A stretch of 44,527 nucleotides of DNA from an uncultured Oscillospiraceae bacterium (GCA_947630755.1 CANRIU010000014.1:1-44527), one strand, 5' to 3'; positions 8,923 through 16,327 are shown, counted from the stretch's first letter. Notes: generated from the letters alone by a model not told the origin. A program made the numbers and translations.

Positions 8923-10299
8923 ATGAAAGAAGGCAAAATCTTGAATTCAAATCCTGTCACATCCAGCGAATACGCCAAGCTGAACACCGAGGGACTGAAG
9001 GCGGAATATTCGATCCCCGCGTCAAAATATGACGAAAGCATAAAGCGCGGCCTACGCAACGCCGACGGCTCCGGCGTGATGGTGGGCGTGTCGAAGATAG
9101 GCTCCGTCATGGGCTACATCATCGAGGACGGCCAGCGCATACCCGAGCCCGGCAAGCTTTACTACCGGGGCTACGACGTGGAGGAGATCGTCGCCGCCCA
9201 CCGCCGGGCGGACACCTTCGGGTATGAGGAGGTGGCGTACCTTCTTTTGTGCGGGAGGCTCCCCACCAGCGCCCAGCAGGAGCGGTTTTTGGAGATACTC
9301 TCCGCGGCAAAGACGCTGCCCGATGGGTATTTTGAAAACGAGCTCATGAAGCGCCCCAGCAATAATATCATGAACGGCCTTGCCCGGGCGGTGCTGTCGC
9401 TGTACGCCTACGACGAAAACCCGGACGACACCTCCGTGATGAACGTGCTCCGGCAGTCTATCGAGCTCATCGCGAGGCTGCCGACCATCGTGGCCCAGAC
9501 CTACGCCATGAAGCGCCATTACCACGACGGGGCGTCGCTTTATATCCACAACCCCAAGACCGACCTCACCCTGGCAGAGAATTTCCTGCGCCTTGCCCGG
9601 AGGGACAAGAGCTACACCGACAAGGAGGCGAAGCTCCTTGACGCGCTTTTGATGCTCCACGCGGAGCACTCTGGAGGAAACAACTCCACCTTCGTGTGCA
9701 GGACGGTGACCTCCACCGAGGCCGACACCTACGGCGCCATCGCCTCCGCCATAAGCTCCCTGAAGGGCCCCCTCCACGGCGGCGCGAACGCCGCCGTGAT
9801 GGGGATGATAAGCGACATTCTTGAGCACGTCCGTGACCCGAGAGACGACGACGAGGTGGGGGCGTATCTGGACAGGATCCTGGACGGCGAGGCAAACGAC
9901 GGCTCCGGGAAGCTTTACGGACTGGGCCACGCGGTGTACACGGTCTCCGACCCCCGGGCGGTTATTTTGAAGGACCTCATCAGCGAGATGGCAATGGACC
10001 GGGGCTGGTCCGACGAGTACCAGGTGGCGGAGCGCGTGGAGAGGCTGGGGATCCCGAAGCTCATGGCGAAGAAGAATCTCTCCCTGCCCGTCCCGGCGAA
10101 TGTGGACCTCTATTCCGGCATCGTCTACAAGATGTTGGGCATACCCGAGGACCTGTACACGCCCCTCTTCGCCGTGAGCCGCATTTCCGGCTGGTGCGCC
10201 CACAGGCTGGAGGAGCTGATAACCTCCGGGCGGATAATCCGCCCCGCCTACCGCTCCGCCGTGAAGCGCCGCAGCTATGTCCCCATCGAGGAGCGCTGA
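8923..10299 (+). CDS. Citrate synthase
   Basis: Condenses oxaloacetate and acetyl-CoA to citrate. It has 458 residues, a typical length for this Clostridia form. Conserved active-site segments are LHAEHSGGNNST (His248), LHGGANAA (His285), GLGHAVYT (His336) and PANVDLYSG (Asp395). The ATG at 8923 has little ribosome site. A TTG at 8941, in frame six codons later, has AAGAAGG seven bases upstream and may be the true start. It is divergent from acn-icd. Downstream lies a terminator that has been split by a multi-hairpin element. Confidence 0.95.
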   Translation: MKEGKILNSNPVTSSEYAKLNTEGLKAEYSIPASKYDESIKRGLRNADGSGVMVGVSKIGSVMGYIIEDGQRIPEPGKLYYRGYDVEEIVAAHRRADTFGYEEVAYLLLCGRLPTSAQQERFLEILSAAKTLPDGYFENELMKRPSNNIMNGLARAVLSLYAYDENPDDTSVMNVLRQSIELIARLPTIVAQTYAMKRHYHDGASLYIHNPKTDLTLAENFLRLARRDKSYTDKEAKLLDALLMLHAEHSGGNNSTFVCRTVTSTEADTYGAIASAISSLKGPLHGGANAAVMGMISDILEHVRDPRDDDEVGAYLDRILDGEANDGSGKLYGLGHAVYTVSDPRAVILKDLISEMAMDRGWSDEYQVAERVERLGIPKLMAKKNLSLPVPANVDLYSGIVYKMLGIPEDLYTPLFAVSRISGWCAHRLEELITSGRIIRPAYRSAVKRRSYVPIEER

Positions 10300-10313
10300 G
10301 GACACCATCAAGC

Positions 10314-10344
10314 TGAAAAGTCCGGGATTTCCCCGGACTTTTCA
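10314..10344 (+). terminator. Terminator hairpin, left copy of a direct duplication
   Basis: AAAAGTCCGGG pairs with CCCGGACTTTT. It acts as the terminator of citrate synthase. Almost the same sequence recurs at 10545-10574, differing by one C and one end base. Confidence 0.8.
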
Positions 10345-10544
10345 GACTGTCGAAAAAGCCCTTCGCGCTTTTTCGACAGGGGGGATGCGTGCGGGGGAAT
10401 GGCACAAAATTGTAATATTGTGCCATCCCCCCTGCTGTCCTGCTGCGCGACCAGTCTGCGGACTGGACTCTTGCAGGCCACAAGGGATTTTTTCCAAGGC
10501 ACATGTCCTTGGAAAAAATATTGGATTTGAGTTTTATGACAAGT
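10345..10544 (+). repeat. Multi-hairpin element, copy A
   Basis: This gene-free stretch holds four hairpins in order. (1) CTGTCGAAAAAGC pairs with GCTTTTTCGACAG. (2) A long stem GGGGGAATGGCACAA / TTGTGCCATCCCCC. (3) CCAGTC-TGCG-GACTGG. (4) TTTTTCCAAGG-CACATG-TCCTTGGAAAAA. The linkers CGTGCGG and CCTGCTG, the ACATGT core of hairpin 4 and the ATATTG tail recur in copy B (19807-20009, opposite strand). No ORF or ribosome site was found inside. Confidence 0.8.
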
Positions 10545-10574
10545 TGAAAAGTCCGGGATTTCCCGGACTTTTTC
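10545..10574 (+). terminator. Terminator hairpin, right copy of the duplication
   Basis: Second copy of the AAAAGTCCGGG/CCCGGACTTTT hairpin, 231 bp after the first and followed by a T-rich tract. The pair flanks element A like a target duplication. Confidence 0.8.
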
Positions 10575-10636
10575 GGTTTTTCTCATGTTTTTCTCCTCTC
10601 CGGCGGCAATGCCGGGGATCGCGGACAGGTGAGCTA

Positions 10637-10669
10637 TTGCATTTTACCGATTTTTGGGGTAAAATCGGT
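10637..10669 (+). promoter_or_regulatory. Promoter with overlapping inverted repeats, amidohydrolase operon
   Basis: TTGCAT (10637-10642), 17 bp, TAAAAT (10660-10665). The spacer and -10 carry two overlapping perfect inverted repeats: ATTTTACC/GGTAAAAT and ACCGATTTT/AAAATCGGT. Either could be an operator for an unknown regulator. Confidence 0.65.
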
Positions 10670-10690
10670 GTATCGGAGGTGGACGGCGAT

Positions 10691-11536
10691 ATGGTAATCG
10701 ATTTTCACACCCACACCTTCCCCGACGCCATTGCCGCAAGGGCAGTCTCGGGGATGGCGTCCGGGGCGGACATAAAAAATTATTCCGACGGGACTGCCGC
10801 CGGTTTGAAGGCCGTAATGGACCGTGCCGGGGTCACATGCGCGGTACTGGCGCCCGTGGCGACAAAGCCGGGCCAGACCGGGGGCATAAACCGTCTGGCG
10901 GCGGAGACGGACCGGAAGTTTTCCGGGAGGGGGCTCGTCTCCCTCGGCGGGATACACCCGGACAACGACGACTACGCCGAGATCCTCGGCGCCCTCCGCC
11001 GGGAGGGCGTGCCCGGGATAAAGCTCCACCCGCTGTTTCAGGGGGTCCCGGCGGACGACATAAGATTTAAGCGCATAGTCGAGCGGGCGGCGGAGCTTGA
11101 CATGACAGTGCTCATCCACGCCGGGGACGACCCGAATTTCCCGGGGCTGGACCTGGCGTCTCCGGCGCGGCTGGGGCGGCTTTTGCGGGACGTGCCCTGG
11201 AGAAAGACCATTCTTGCCCACATGGGCGGCTTTGCCAGGTGGGATGAGGCCCGGGAGCTCTGGGGCGGGGACTTCTACCTTGACACCGCCGTGGCCCTCG
11301 GCCCCTGGCGGCGAAGCGGCGGCTCGCCCTCGGAGGGGCGGCCCATGACGGGGCCGGAGCTTGCCGCGGCGGTCCGCGCCCACGGGGCGGACAGGGTGCT
11401 CTTCGGCTCCGACAGCCCCTGGTCGGACGAGGCCGAGGCGCTGAGCGCGCTGCGCGGCAGCGGCCTTACTGAGGAGGAGCTTCGGAAAATACTGTGGGAC
11501 AACGGGGCGGCGCTTCTTGGACTGGAGGAGACATGA
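10691..11536 (+). CDS. Amidohydrolase-family metal-dependent hydrolase
   Basis: Predicted TIM-barrel metal hydrolase of 281 residues; the substrate is unknown. Visible metal-site motifs of the amidohydrolase superfamily are DFHTHTFPD near the N-terminus (HxH), GIKLHPLFQG, LIHAGDDP, LAHMGGF and FGSDSPW (catalytic Asp). The start at ATG 10691 has GGAGG at 10675-10679, a slightly long spacing. The stop overlaps the next start as ATGA, so it is translationally coupled to the phosphatase at 11533. A TatD-type nuclease was considered, but the motif spacing fits the amidohydrolase-2 family (PF04909) better. Confidence 0.82.
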   Translation: MVIDFHTHTFPDAIAARAVSGMASGADIKNYSDGTAAGLKAVMDRAGVTCAVLAPVATKPGQTGGINRLAAETDRKFSGRGLVSLGGIHPDNDDYAEILGALRREGVPGIKLHPLFQGVPADDIRFKRIVERAAELDMTVLIHAGDDPNFPGLDLASPARLGRLLRDVPWRKTILAHMGGFARWDEARELWGGDFYLDTAVALGPWRRSGGSPSEGRPMTGPELAAAVRAHGADRVLFGSDSPWSDEAEALSALRGSGLTEEELRKILWDNGAALLGLEET

Positions 11537-12126
11537 GAAGGATATACATAGTGAGGCACGGCGAGCCGGATTTTCCCGGCGGCGTGTGGCAGTGCATAGG
11601 CTCCGGCACGGACCTTGATCTGAGCGCCCGGGGGCGGCGTCAGGCGGCGGAGGTGAGGCCGTTTTTTGAAGGCCACCCCGTGACGGCTGTGTGGTCCAGC
11701 CCCATGCTCCGGGCGAGGGAGACGGCGCGGCTCATGACCGGGGGCGGGGCGGAGATACACATCCACCCGGACCTCCGGGAGGCGTACATCGGGCGCTGGG
11801 AGGGGCTGACTCCGGAGGAGATAACGGCCCGCTACCCCGGGGAGTGGGAGGCCCGGCAGGAGGACATGTCCATACCCCCCGGCGGCGGTGAGGGCTACGA
11901 CGACGCCGGGGCGCGGTTCGAGGCGGCGCTGAGGCAGATACTCGCCCAGACCCGGGGCGACATCGCCATAGCCTCCCACCTTGCGGTGACCTGCGGGTTC
12001 CTCTGCGGGATCACCGGGACGCCCATAGGGCGGTGGAAGGACTTCGCTCACGACTACGCCGCGGTAAACGAGGTGGATTTTGACGGCGGGAGATTTTTCC
12101 TGCCGGAACATAATAAGGAGGAATAA
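11533..12126 (+). CDS. Histidine phosphatase family protein (phosphoglycerate mutase-like)
   Basis: Phosphatase of 197 residues using a phosphohistidine intermediate. The family signature RHGEPDF is at the N-terminus (catalytic His in RHG), the proton-donor Glu follows in LREAYIGRWEGLTPEE, and the second His is in IASHLAVTCG. The substrate cannot be told from sequence; alpha-ribazole phosphatase (CobC) and broad phosphatases share this form. ATG 11533 overlaps the preceding stop by four bases and has GGAGGAG upstream. It is cytosolic and in an operon with the amidohydrolase and the MIF-like gene. Confidence 0.87.
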   Translation: MRRIYIVRHGEPDFPGGVWQCIGSGTDLDLSARGRRQAAEVRPFFEGHPVTAVWSSPMLRARETARLMTGGGAEIHIHPDLREAYIGRWEGLTPEEITARYPGEWEARQEDMSIPPGGGEGYDDAGARFEAALRQILAQTRGDIAIASHLAVTCGFLCGITGTPIGRWKDFAHDYAAVNEVDFDGGRFFLPEHNKEE

Positions 12127-12129
12127 AAA

Positions 12130-12471
12130 ATGCCGTATATTGAAGCAAAGGTGACTGTCCCCGTCACGGAGAAGAAGCTCGAGGCCCTGAAGGCGCGCTT
12201 CGGAAGGGCGGTGAGCCTCATACACAAGCCGGAGAGCTACCTCATGGTCGGCATCGAGGGCGGCAGGGACCTCTGGTTTGCCGGGGAGAAGCTGGAGAAG
12301 GGGGCCTATGTCTCCGTCAGCGCCTTCGGCGACCCTGCGAGAGCCGACTGCGCCAAGATGGCCGTGGAGCTCACGAAGATCCTCCGGGAGGAGCTGGAGA
12401 TCCCCGGTGAGAATGTGTACATCACCTTCCACCCGGTGAAAAACTGGGCCTGGCAGGGAGAGCTGTTTTAA
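12130..12471 (+). CDS. MIF-like / phenylpyruvate tautomerase-related protein
   Basis: Small protein of 113 residues of the macrophage migration inhibitory factor fold. The catalytic N-terminal proline (Pro after the initiator Met, MPYIEAKVTVPV) is present. The family pattern continues with SYLMVGIEGGRDLWF and ENVYITFHPVKNWAWQGELF. MIF proteins form trimers and tautomerise phenylpyruvate-like keto acids in vitro; the bacterial role is not established. It starts three bases after the phosphatase stop, with AAGGAGG upstream. It is the last gene of the three-gene operon, ended by a strong palindromic terminator. Confidence 0.85.
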   Translation: MPYIEAKVTVPVTEKKLEALKARFGRAVSLIHKPESYLMVGIEGGRDLWFAGEKLEKGAYVSVSAFGDPARADCAKMAVELTKILREELEIPGENVYITFHPVKNWAWQGELF

Positions 12472-12475
12472 CGTC

Positions 12476-12510
12476 AAAGCGGGCAGGGATCGCGATCCCT
12501 GCCCGCTTTT
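12476..12510 (+). terminator. Palindromic terminator after the MIF-like gene (left copy)
   Basis: AAAGCGGGCAGGGATCG pairs perfectly with its complement and ends in TTTT. A near-identical hairpin lies at 13370-13403. Confidence 0.9.
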
Positions 12511-12592
12511 CATGCTGTCAAAAAGGCTCTTTGTTTTTACAAGGGGAGGCGCGGAGAAATGGTGCAAAAATATCTTCATTTTCGCCCCTGCG
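12511..12592 (+). repeat. 5' part of a multi-hairpin element
   Basis: Directly after the terminator comes CTGTCAAAAAGGC ... TTTTTACA, then AGGGGAGGCGCGGAG and AATGGTGCAAAA ... CCCCTGC. This parallels hairpin 1, the GGGG linker and hairpin 2 of copy A in the same order. The rest of the element is replaced by the two-gene module at 12593-13272. Confidence 0.6.
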
Positions 12593-13069
12593 TTACGTCT
12601 CTTTCTCATCCTCAGTATCATCCAATTTCCTTCGCCTCTTTTTATATATCAGGCGAAAAGCCTCCAGAAGCGCAAAACACAGCACATAAACTCCCACACA
12701 CATTGCGACGATTTGAATGGTAGCGTGAAACTCAACAGGCTTCTTCAGAATAACAAAAGCTCTGACGGCATTGATGATTCCGAGGATAAACGAAGGTATG
12801 GCGCCTGCAATGGCGTTCGCTTTAAGTGTCGGGGCATATTTTCGCGTCCACAGTCCGTTTTTCAGGCTGGAAAAGGCAATATAAACGCTCGCCGCCAGTA
12901 AAGCGGCAAACTCACCCGCCAGCTCCTTTGGCGTTGTTCCCAGCAAAGCCTGTAAAAGTATAACGGCAAGCAGCACCCAGAACACCAGCCAAAAACCAAA
13001 CTCCTCAATTTTCAGCATTTTATTGTCCTGCATCTCATCGAGCATGTTCTTTGATTTTTTGTATTTCAT
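12593..13069 (-). CDS. Four-helix integral membrane protein paired with XRE regulator
   Basis: Hypothetical protein of 158 residues. About four hydrophobic helices are visible (near residues 25-45, 52-68, 87-108 and 119-141), with a charged N-terminus and a very basic-then-acidic C-tail (KKRRRKLDDTEDEKE). The ATG at 13069 shares one base with the stop of the upstream XRE gene, so the two are coupled. Such HTH plus small membrane protein pairs are common in Clostridia; their function is unknown. Base composition is visibly AT-richer than the neighbours, suggesting acquisition. Confidence 0.75.
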   Translation of the reverse strand: MKYKKSKNMLDEMQDNKMLKIEEFGFWLVFWVLLAVILLQALLGTTPKELAGEFAALLAASVYIAFSSLKNGLWTRKYAPTLKANAIAGAIPSFILGIINAVRAFVILKKPVEFHATIQIVAMCVGVYVLCFALLEAFRLIYKKRRRKLDDTEDEKET

Positions 13070-13272
13070 TAACTCTCCTCCTCGCCAAATAATTCATCAA
13101 GCGATTTTCCCAGCACCCTGCAAATAGCGCGGCACAATTTGATTGTGGGATTATAATCTCCCTGTTCTATGGCGTTCATTGTCTGCCGGGAAATGCCGAC
13201 AGCCTCCGCAAGCGCCTTTTGCGTCATGTCCAAAGCGCCTCTCGCCGCTTTGATTCTTACATTTCTGCCCAC
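13069..13272 (-). CDS. XRE-family (Cro/CI-type) transcriptional regulator
   Basis: DNA-binding protein of 67 residues consisting of one helix-turn-helix domain: MTQKALAEAVGISRQTMNAIE holds the two HTH helices, followed by QGDYNPTIKLCRAICRVLGKSLDELF, the conserved tail of the small single-domain regulators. The GTG at 13272 is chosen because GAGGGGG lies eight bases upstream. A GTG at 13281 would touch that site. It probably autoregulates the pair and controls the membrane protein gene that overlaps its stop. Confidence 0.85.
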   Translation of the reverse strand: MGRNVRIKAARGALDMTQKALAEAVGISRQTMNAIEQGDYNPTIKLCRAICRVLGKSLDELFGEEES

Positions 13273-13369
13273 TGTAACCACCCCCTCTATAAAGTAGCAT
13301 ATATATTAATAAATGTCAAGTATATACGACAAATTGAGGAATAATTTTTTAAAGCCCATTACAGACTGC

Positions 13370-13403
13370 GCGGGCAGGGATCACGATCCCTGCCCGCTTT
13401 TTT
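13370..13403 (+). terminator. Terminator-like hairpin, right copy
   Basis: GCGGGCAGGGATC / GATCCCTGCCCGC followed by six T on the plus strand, almost identical to 12479-12510. No plus-strand gene reads into it from the left, so it looks like a duplicated copy rather than a local terminator. Confidence 0.8.
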
Positions 13404-13420
13404 GCTGCGTCTGCGGCTAT

Positions 13421-13889
13421 TCAAAGTCGAAAGAACGCGTATTTGAGCCCGGCCATGTTCCCCTCAAAAAGAAAGCTTCTCTCCGCGACGCGCACGTCCA
13501 TGAGGTGTAAAAGCTCAAGCCTTTTGAGCCGGAAGAGAAATGCGTCCGAGTCCATGCGGATAACCGCATGGCTTTGGGGGCTCACGCCGATGTCCAGGGC
13601 TCTAAGCGCCTCAAGCCCCCCAAGGGGCGAGTAGTCCGTGACCCTTGTGGTGCTGTCAAGGCACAGCGCCTCAAGGCTCCCAAGCTCCCCAAGGGGCGCA
13701 AGGTCCGTTATCGAGGTCCCGAGGCCGATCCACAGCCGCTTGAGCATTTTAAGGCTCCGCATTGCCGAGAGGTCCCCGGCGGCGAGCTGCTTAAATCTCA
13801 TCGTTAGAGCAAAGGTTCTCGATAAATACCGGGGTCTCAAGCCCGGGGTAGTCGTTTTTCACAAAATATCTGCCGTCGCACCGCTCCAT
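13421..13889 (-). pseudogene. Leucine-rich-repeat protein gene, single-base frameshift
   Basis: An ATG at 13889 with GGGGGGCGG upstream opens a frame MERCDGRYFVKNDYPGLETP and so on that stops at 13791-13793. The downstream frame continues with KQLAAGDLSAMRSLKMLKRL and ends at 13421. Dropping one T of the ATTTAAG run near 13793-13796 joins NDEI to KQL into one protein of about 155 residues. The C-terminal part has leucine-rich repeats (ITDLAPLGELGSLEALCLDS, VTDYSPLGGLEALRALDIG). Frameshift, sequencing error or a real shorter gene starting at 13801 (MRFKQL) are all possible. The function is unknown, likely protein interaction. Confidence 0.65.
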
Positions 13890-13940
13890 CTGACCGCCCC
13901 CCGAAACTGAAATGCCGTCCCAGTATAAAATATATCCGAT

Positions 13941-13969
13941 ATTATACCACCGTCACCGCCCCGCCGCAA
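13941..13969 (-). promoter_or_regulatory. Promoter of the leucine-rich-repeat gene
   Basis: TTGCGG (13964-13969), 17 bp, TATAAT (13941-13946) with an extended TGG before the -10, on the minus strand. Confidence 0.65.
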
Positions 13970-13981
13970 CCTTTTCCGCTC

Positions 13982-15628
13982 TCAGGTCCCGGCTGTGAAG
14001 ACGTATGCGCTGTCATTCACCGTGACGGTCACGGACGCCACGTTCTCCACGTCCACAAGGCGGTTGAAGATGTAGTACTCCCTGCCGGAATTGCCGTCAA
14101 GGTACATATCCACCGTGTTCTGCCGGTCGCCGCCCAGGCCCCAGCTCACCACGGTATAGCTCGTGCCGTCCAAGTACCGGATGGTCGTCTCACAGGTATC
14201 CCGCTCGCCGTCCACATGCCAAAACTCCGTGTTTCCAGGCTCCGGCGGGTTAAGGACCAGGCTCATGGGGCTTAAGCTCGCGGAGAGCTCTCCGCAGGAG
14301 AGCCCCAGCGCGGGGACAATGCTCTCGGCCCTGACCGCCACCGTCTCCTCCGGGCGGACCTTGCGGAGGCTCTCGCCCTCCCCCGTCACTGTCACAAGTC
14401 CGGCGTAGAATGTGCCGGAATTCCGGAGGTCCGTGAAGTAGTACACCCCGCGAAGGGTCTTCTCCGTGAGCCCATCCAGGTCCAAAAGGTCCACCCCGGA
14501 GGGGGGCAGGCCGTTTTCGTCCCGGAGGCTCAATACAAACTCCTCCGCCGAGTACCGCCCCGCCGGGAGCACGTCCCTCTGGACGGCGATCTCCGGAAGA
14601 CCCCCCTCGTTCTCCACGGTGTAGACGAAGGCCCCCACGCCGTTTTCGTCCATGAGGAGCTGCCCCACCGTGAGGGTGTAGTCTCCCGCGGCGGCGGTGC
14701 CGTCGATTTTCGTCACATAGTCCCCGAGAAGCCTCTCCGCCGCGTCGTGGTCCACATCCTCGAAGTTCTCCCCCGGCAGTATGTCGGAGCCCTGGCGGTA
14801 CTCCACATGGCTGCTGCCCCGGTCCGCCTGTCCCCTGCCGCCAAATAGGGCGTCGAAAAAGCCCCCGGTCCCCGCCGCCAGCGCCGTGCAGGTGAGCACC
14901 GCCCCGGCCAGCGCCGCGGCGCAAACCGTCCTCACCGTCCCGCGCCCGCGCCGCCGGGCCGCGCCCTCATTCAAGGCGGCAGAGAGGATCATCTCCCTTC
15001 GCTTGTCGGATAATCTCACATTTTCAAAAGCCCTGTAAGCCTGTCCATAGCTCTCCTCCTCAAGATATTTTCTTATTCTCTCCCGGGCCCGCATAAGTCT
15101 CGTGCGGACAGTGGGCTCCTTCGCCCCGGTGAGCCTCGCGACCTCCCTGGTGGAGTAGCCCTCGCAGTAGTATAGGTACGACGCCACCCGGAGCTTCTCC
15201 GGCAGCTTTAAAAGCGCCTCCAGCGCCTCCCGGGACTCAGGCTCCGGCGCGGCGGCGTCCTCCAGCTCCTCCATGGGCGCGTATCTCGCCCAGGCCCTCG
15301 CCAGCCTGTGGCACTCGTTCACCGCCACCTGGACGAGCCAGAAGCGCATGTGCTCCTCGGACTTAAATCCGGCCTCCCGGCGGTAGAGCTTCAAGAACGT
15401 CTCCTGTACCACGTCCTCCGCATCCTCCCGCCGTCTCAGGGAGCTGAACGCAAGCCTGTAAACCATGTCGCCGTGACGCTCCAGCGCCGCGGCAAATTCC
15501 GTGTCGGTCGATCTCTCACCCCTCTCCAAGAAAGCTTCAAACGGCCGTTCACCTTTAATATCCTTAAAGGCCCCGAATTGTTCCCTGGAAAAATAAAAAA
15601 TCCCAGTGAGGGACACCCCTTCCGGCAA
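13982..15628 (-). CDS. ECF sigma factor fused to a membrane-anchored anti-sigma-like domain
   Basis: One uninterrupted reading frame of 548 codons. Residues about 45-115 are sigma region 2 (HGDMVYRLAFSSL, EDAEDVVQETFLKLYR). Residues 135-190 are sigma region 4 (LPEKLRVASYLYYCEGYSTR, EPTVRTRLMRARERIRKYL). A basic linker leads to one transmembrane helix (about 232-253, CAAALAGAVLTCTALAAG), then about 295 extracytoplasmic residues of a DUF4179/RsiV-like kind (inference). Normally sigma and anti-sigma are separate genes, as at 17007-18412. Here the sigma would be tethered to the membrane and need proteolytic release. The start is uncertain: TTG 15628 lacks a ribosome site, and TTG 15529 is an alternative. 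Confidence 0.85.
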   Translation of the reverse strand: MPEGVSLTGIFYFSREQFGAFKDIKGERPFEAFLERGERSTDTEFAAALERHGDMVYRLAFSSLRRREDAEDVVQETFLKLYRREAGFKSEEHMRFWLVQVAVNECHRLARAWARYAPMEELEDAAAPEPESREALEALLKLPEKLRVASYLYYCEGYSTREVARLTGAKEPTVRTRLMRARERIRKYLEEESYGQAYRAFENVRLSDKRREMILSAALNEGAARRRGRGTVRTVCAAALAGAVLTCTALAAGTGGFFDALFGGRGQADRGSSHVEYRQGSDILPGENFEDVDHDAAERLLGDYVTKIDGTAAAGDYTLTVGQLLMDENGVGAFVYTVENEGGLPEIAVQRDVLPAGRYSAEEFVLSLRDENGLPPSGVDLLDLDGLTEKTLRGVYYFTDLRNSGTFYAGLVTVTGEGESLRKVRPEETVAVRAESIVPALGLSCGELSASLSPMSLVLNPPEPGNTEFWHVDGERDTCETTIRYLDGTSYTVVSWGLGGDRQNTVDMYLDGNSGREYYIFNRLVDVENVASVTVTVNDSAYVFTAGT

Positions 15629-15633
15629 AAATG

Positions 15634-15662
15634 TAGATTTTCTCAGATTTTGGTGGTATAAT
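15634..15662 (+). promoter_or_regulatory. Extended -10 promoter before the secreted protein gene
   Basis: TAGATT (15634-15639), 17 bp ending TTGGTGG, TATAAT (15657-15662). The same arrangement with 24 of 31 identical bases precedes the small membrane cassettes (41860-41890). Confidence 0.6.
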
Positions 15663-15713
15663 GGGAAAAGCCGAGCTTTCTGGCGCCCGGGCTTTTATTT
15701 CGGAGGTGGACGC

Positions 15714-16322
15714 ATGAAAACGCCAAAGCGCATATTCCGAATCATCCTCCTTGCCGCCGCGCTGGCAGCCGTCGCTGCGGCGGCGGTGACGCAGATTGTC
15801 TGGCTCTCACGGCCCGTGAGATTTTACTCGAAGTTTTTATTGCACTACACAACTGTGTCAGACGAGAACAGGGAGATCGCGGAGCAGATTTACAGCGCCC
15901 ATTCGGAGGAGCTCACCCGTGTAAGCGTGGCGGAGGCCTCCCGCTCCCGGGCTGTCATAAGGTTTATGTTTGAGACGGAGCTGCCGATAGACGATGCCGC
16001 GAGGGATGATATTCTCTCCATGCTCCGCTACAAGATGGAATCCACCTTGAGCGACGGTTGGCGCAGCGGGCCGAGGGCAGTCATACTTCATTGGGAGGCG
16101 TTTTTCTGTTCGGAAGACGGGACGGATGAGATTTGGACCTCTGAGCTCTCCTACGAGGGCGGGAACAGGTCCGATGGCAGCTTTTCCCGGTGGGAGGCAC
16201 GCCCCGAGTACGCCCGTCAGCTCACCGCCCGTGATGTGAGGAAGCTCCTCAGGTACGCATGGTGCAGCGAGGGGATAAGCGACAGCGAGATAGCGGAGAT
16301 AAACTCCCGGTCGATATTTTAA
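15714..16322 (+). CDS. Hypothetical membrane-anchored or secreted protein
   Basis: Not recognised. It has 202 residues. A basic start (MKTPKRIFR) is followed by one hydrophobic segment (about 10-30, IILLAAALAAVAAAAVTQIV) acting as signal anchor, then a soluble mixed domain outside the cell with no cysteine pairs beyond two scattered residues. The ATG at 15714 has GGAGG seven bases upstream. It is divergent from the sigma/anti-sigma fusion, so it may be part of that regulon (inference). It ends at a strong bidirectional hairpin shared with the nitroreductase. Confidence 0.7.
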   Translation: MKTPKRIFRIILLAAALAAVAAAAVTQIVWLSRPVRFYSKFLLHYTTVSDENREIAEQIYSAHSEELTRVSVAEASRSRAVIRFMFETELPIDDAARDDILSMLRYKMESTLSDGWRSGPRAVILHWEAFFCSEDGTDEIWTSELSYEGGNRSDGSFSRWEARPEYARQLTARDVRKLLRYAWCSEGISDSEIAEINSRSIF

Positions 16323-16327
16323 AGCTG

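Noticed and set aside
10345..10544. Group II intron or IS remnant as explanation of element A
   Set aside because: No reverse transcriptase or transposase fragment is present and the length is only 200 bp. Group IIC introns do target terminators but do not leave a duplicated terminator at each end.
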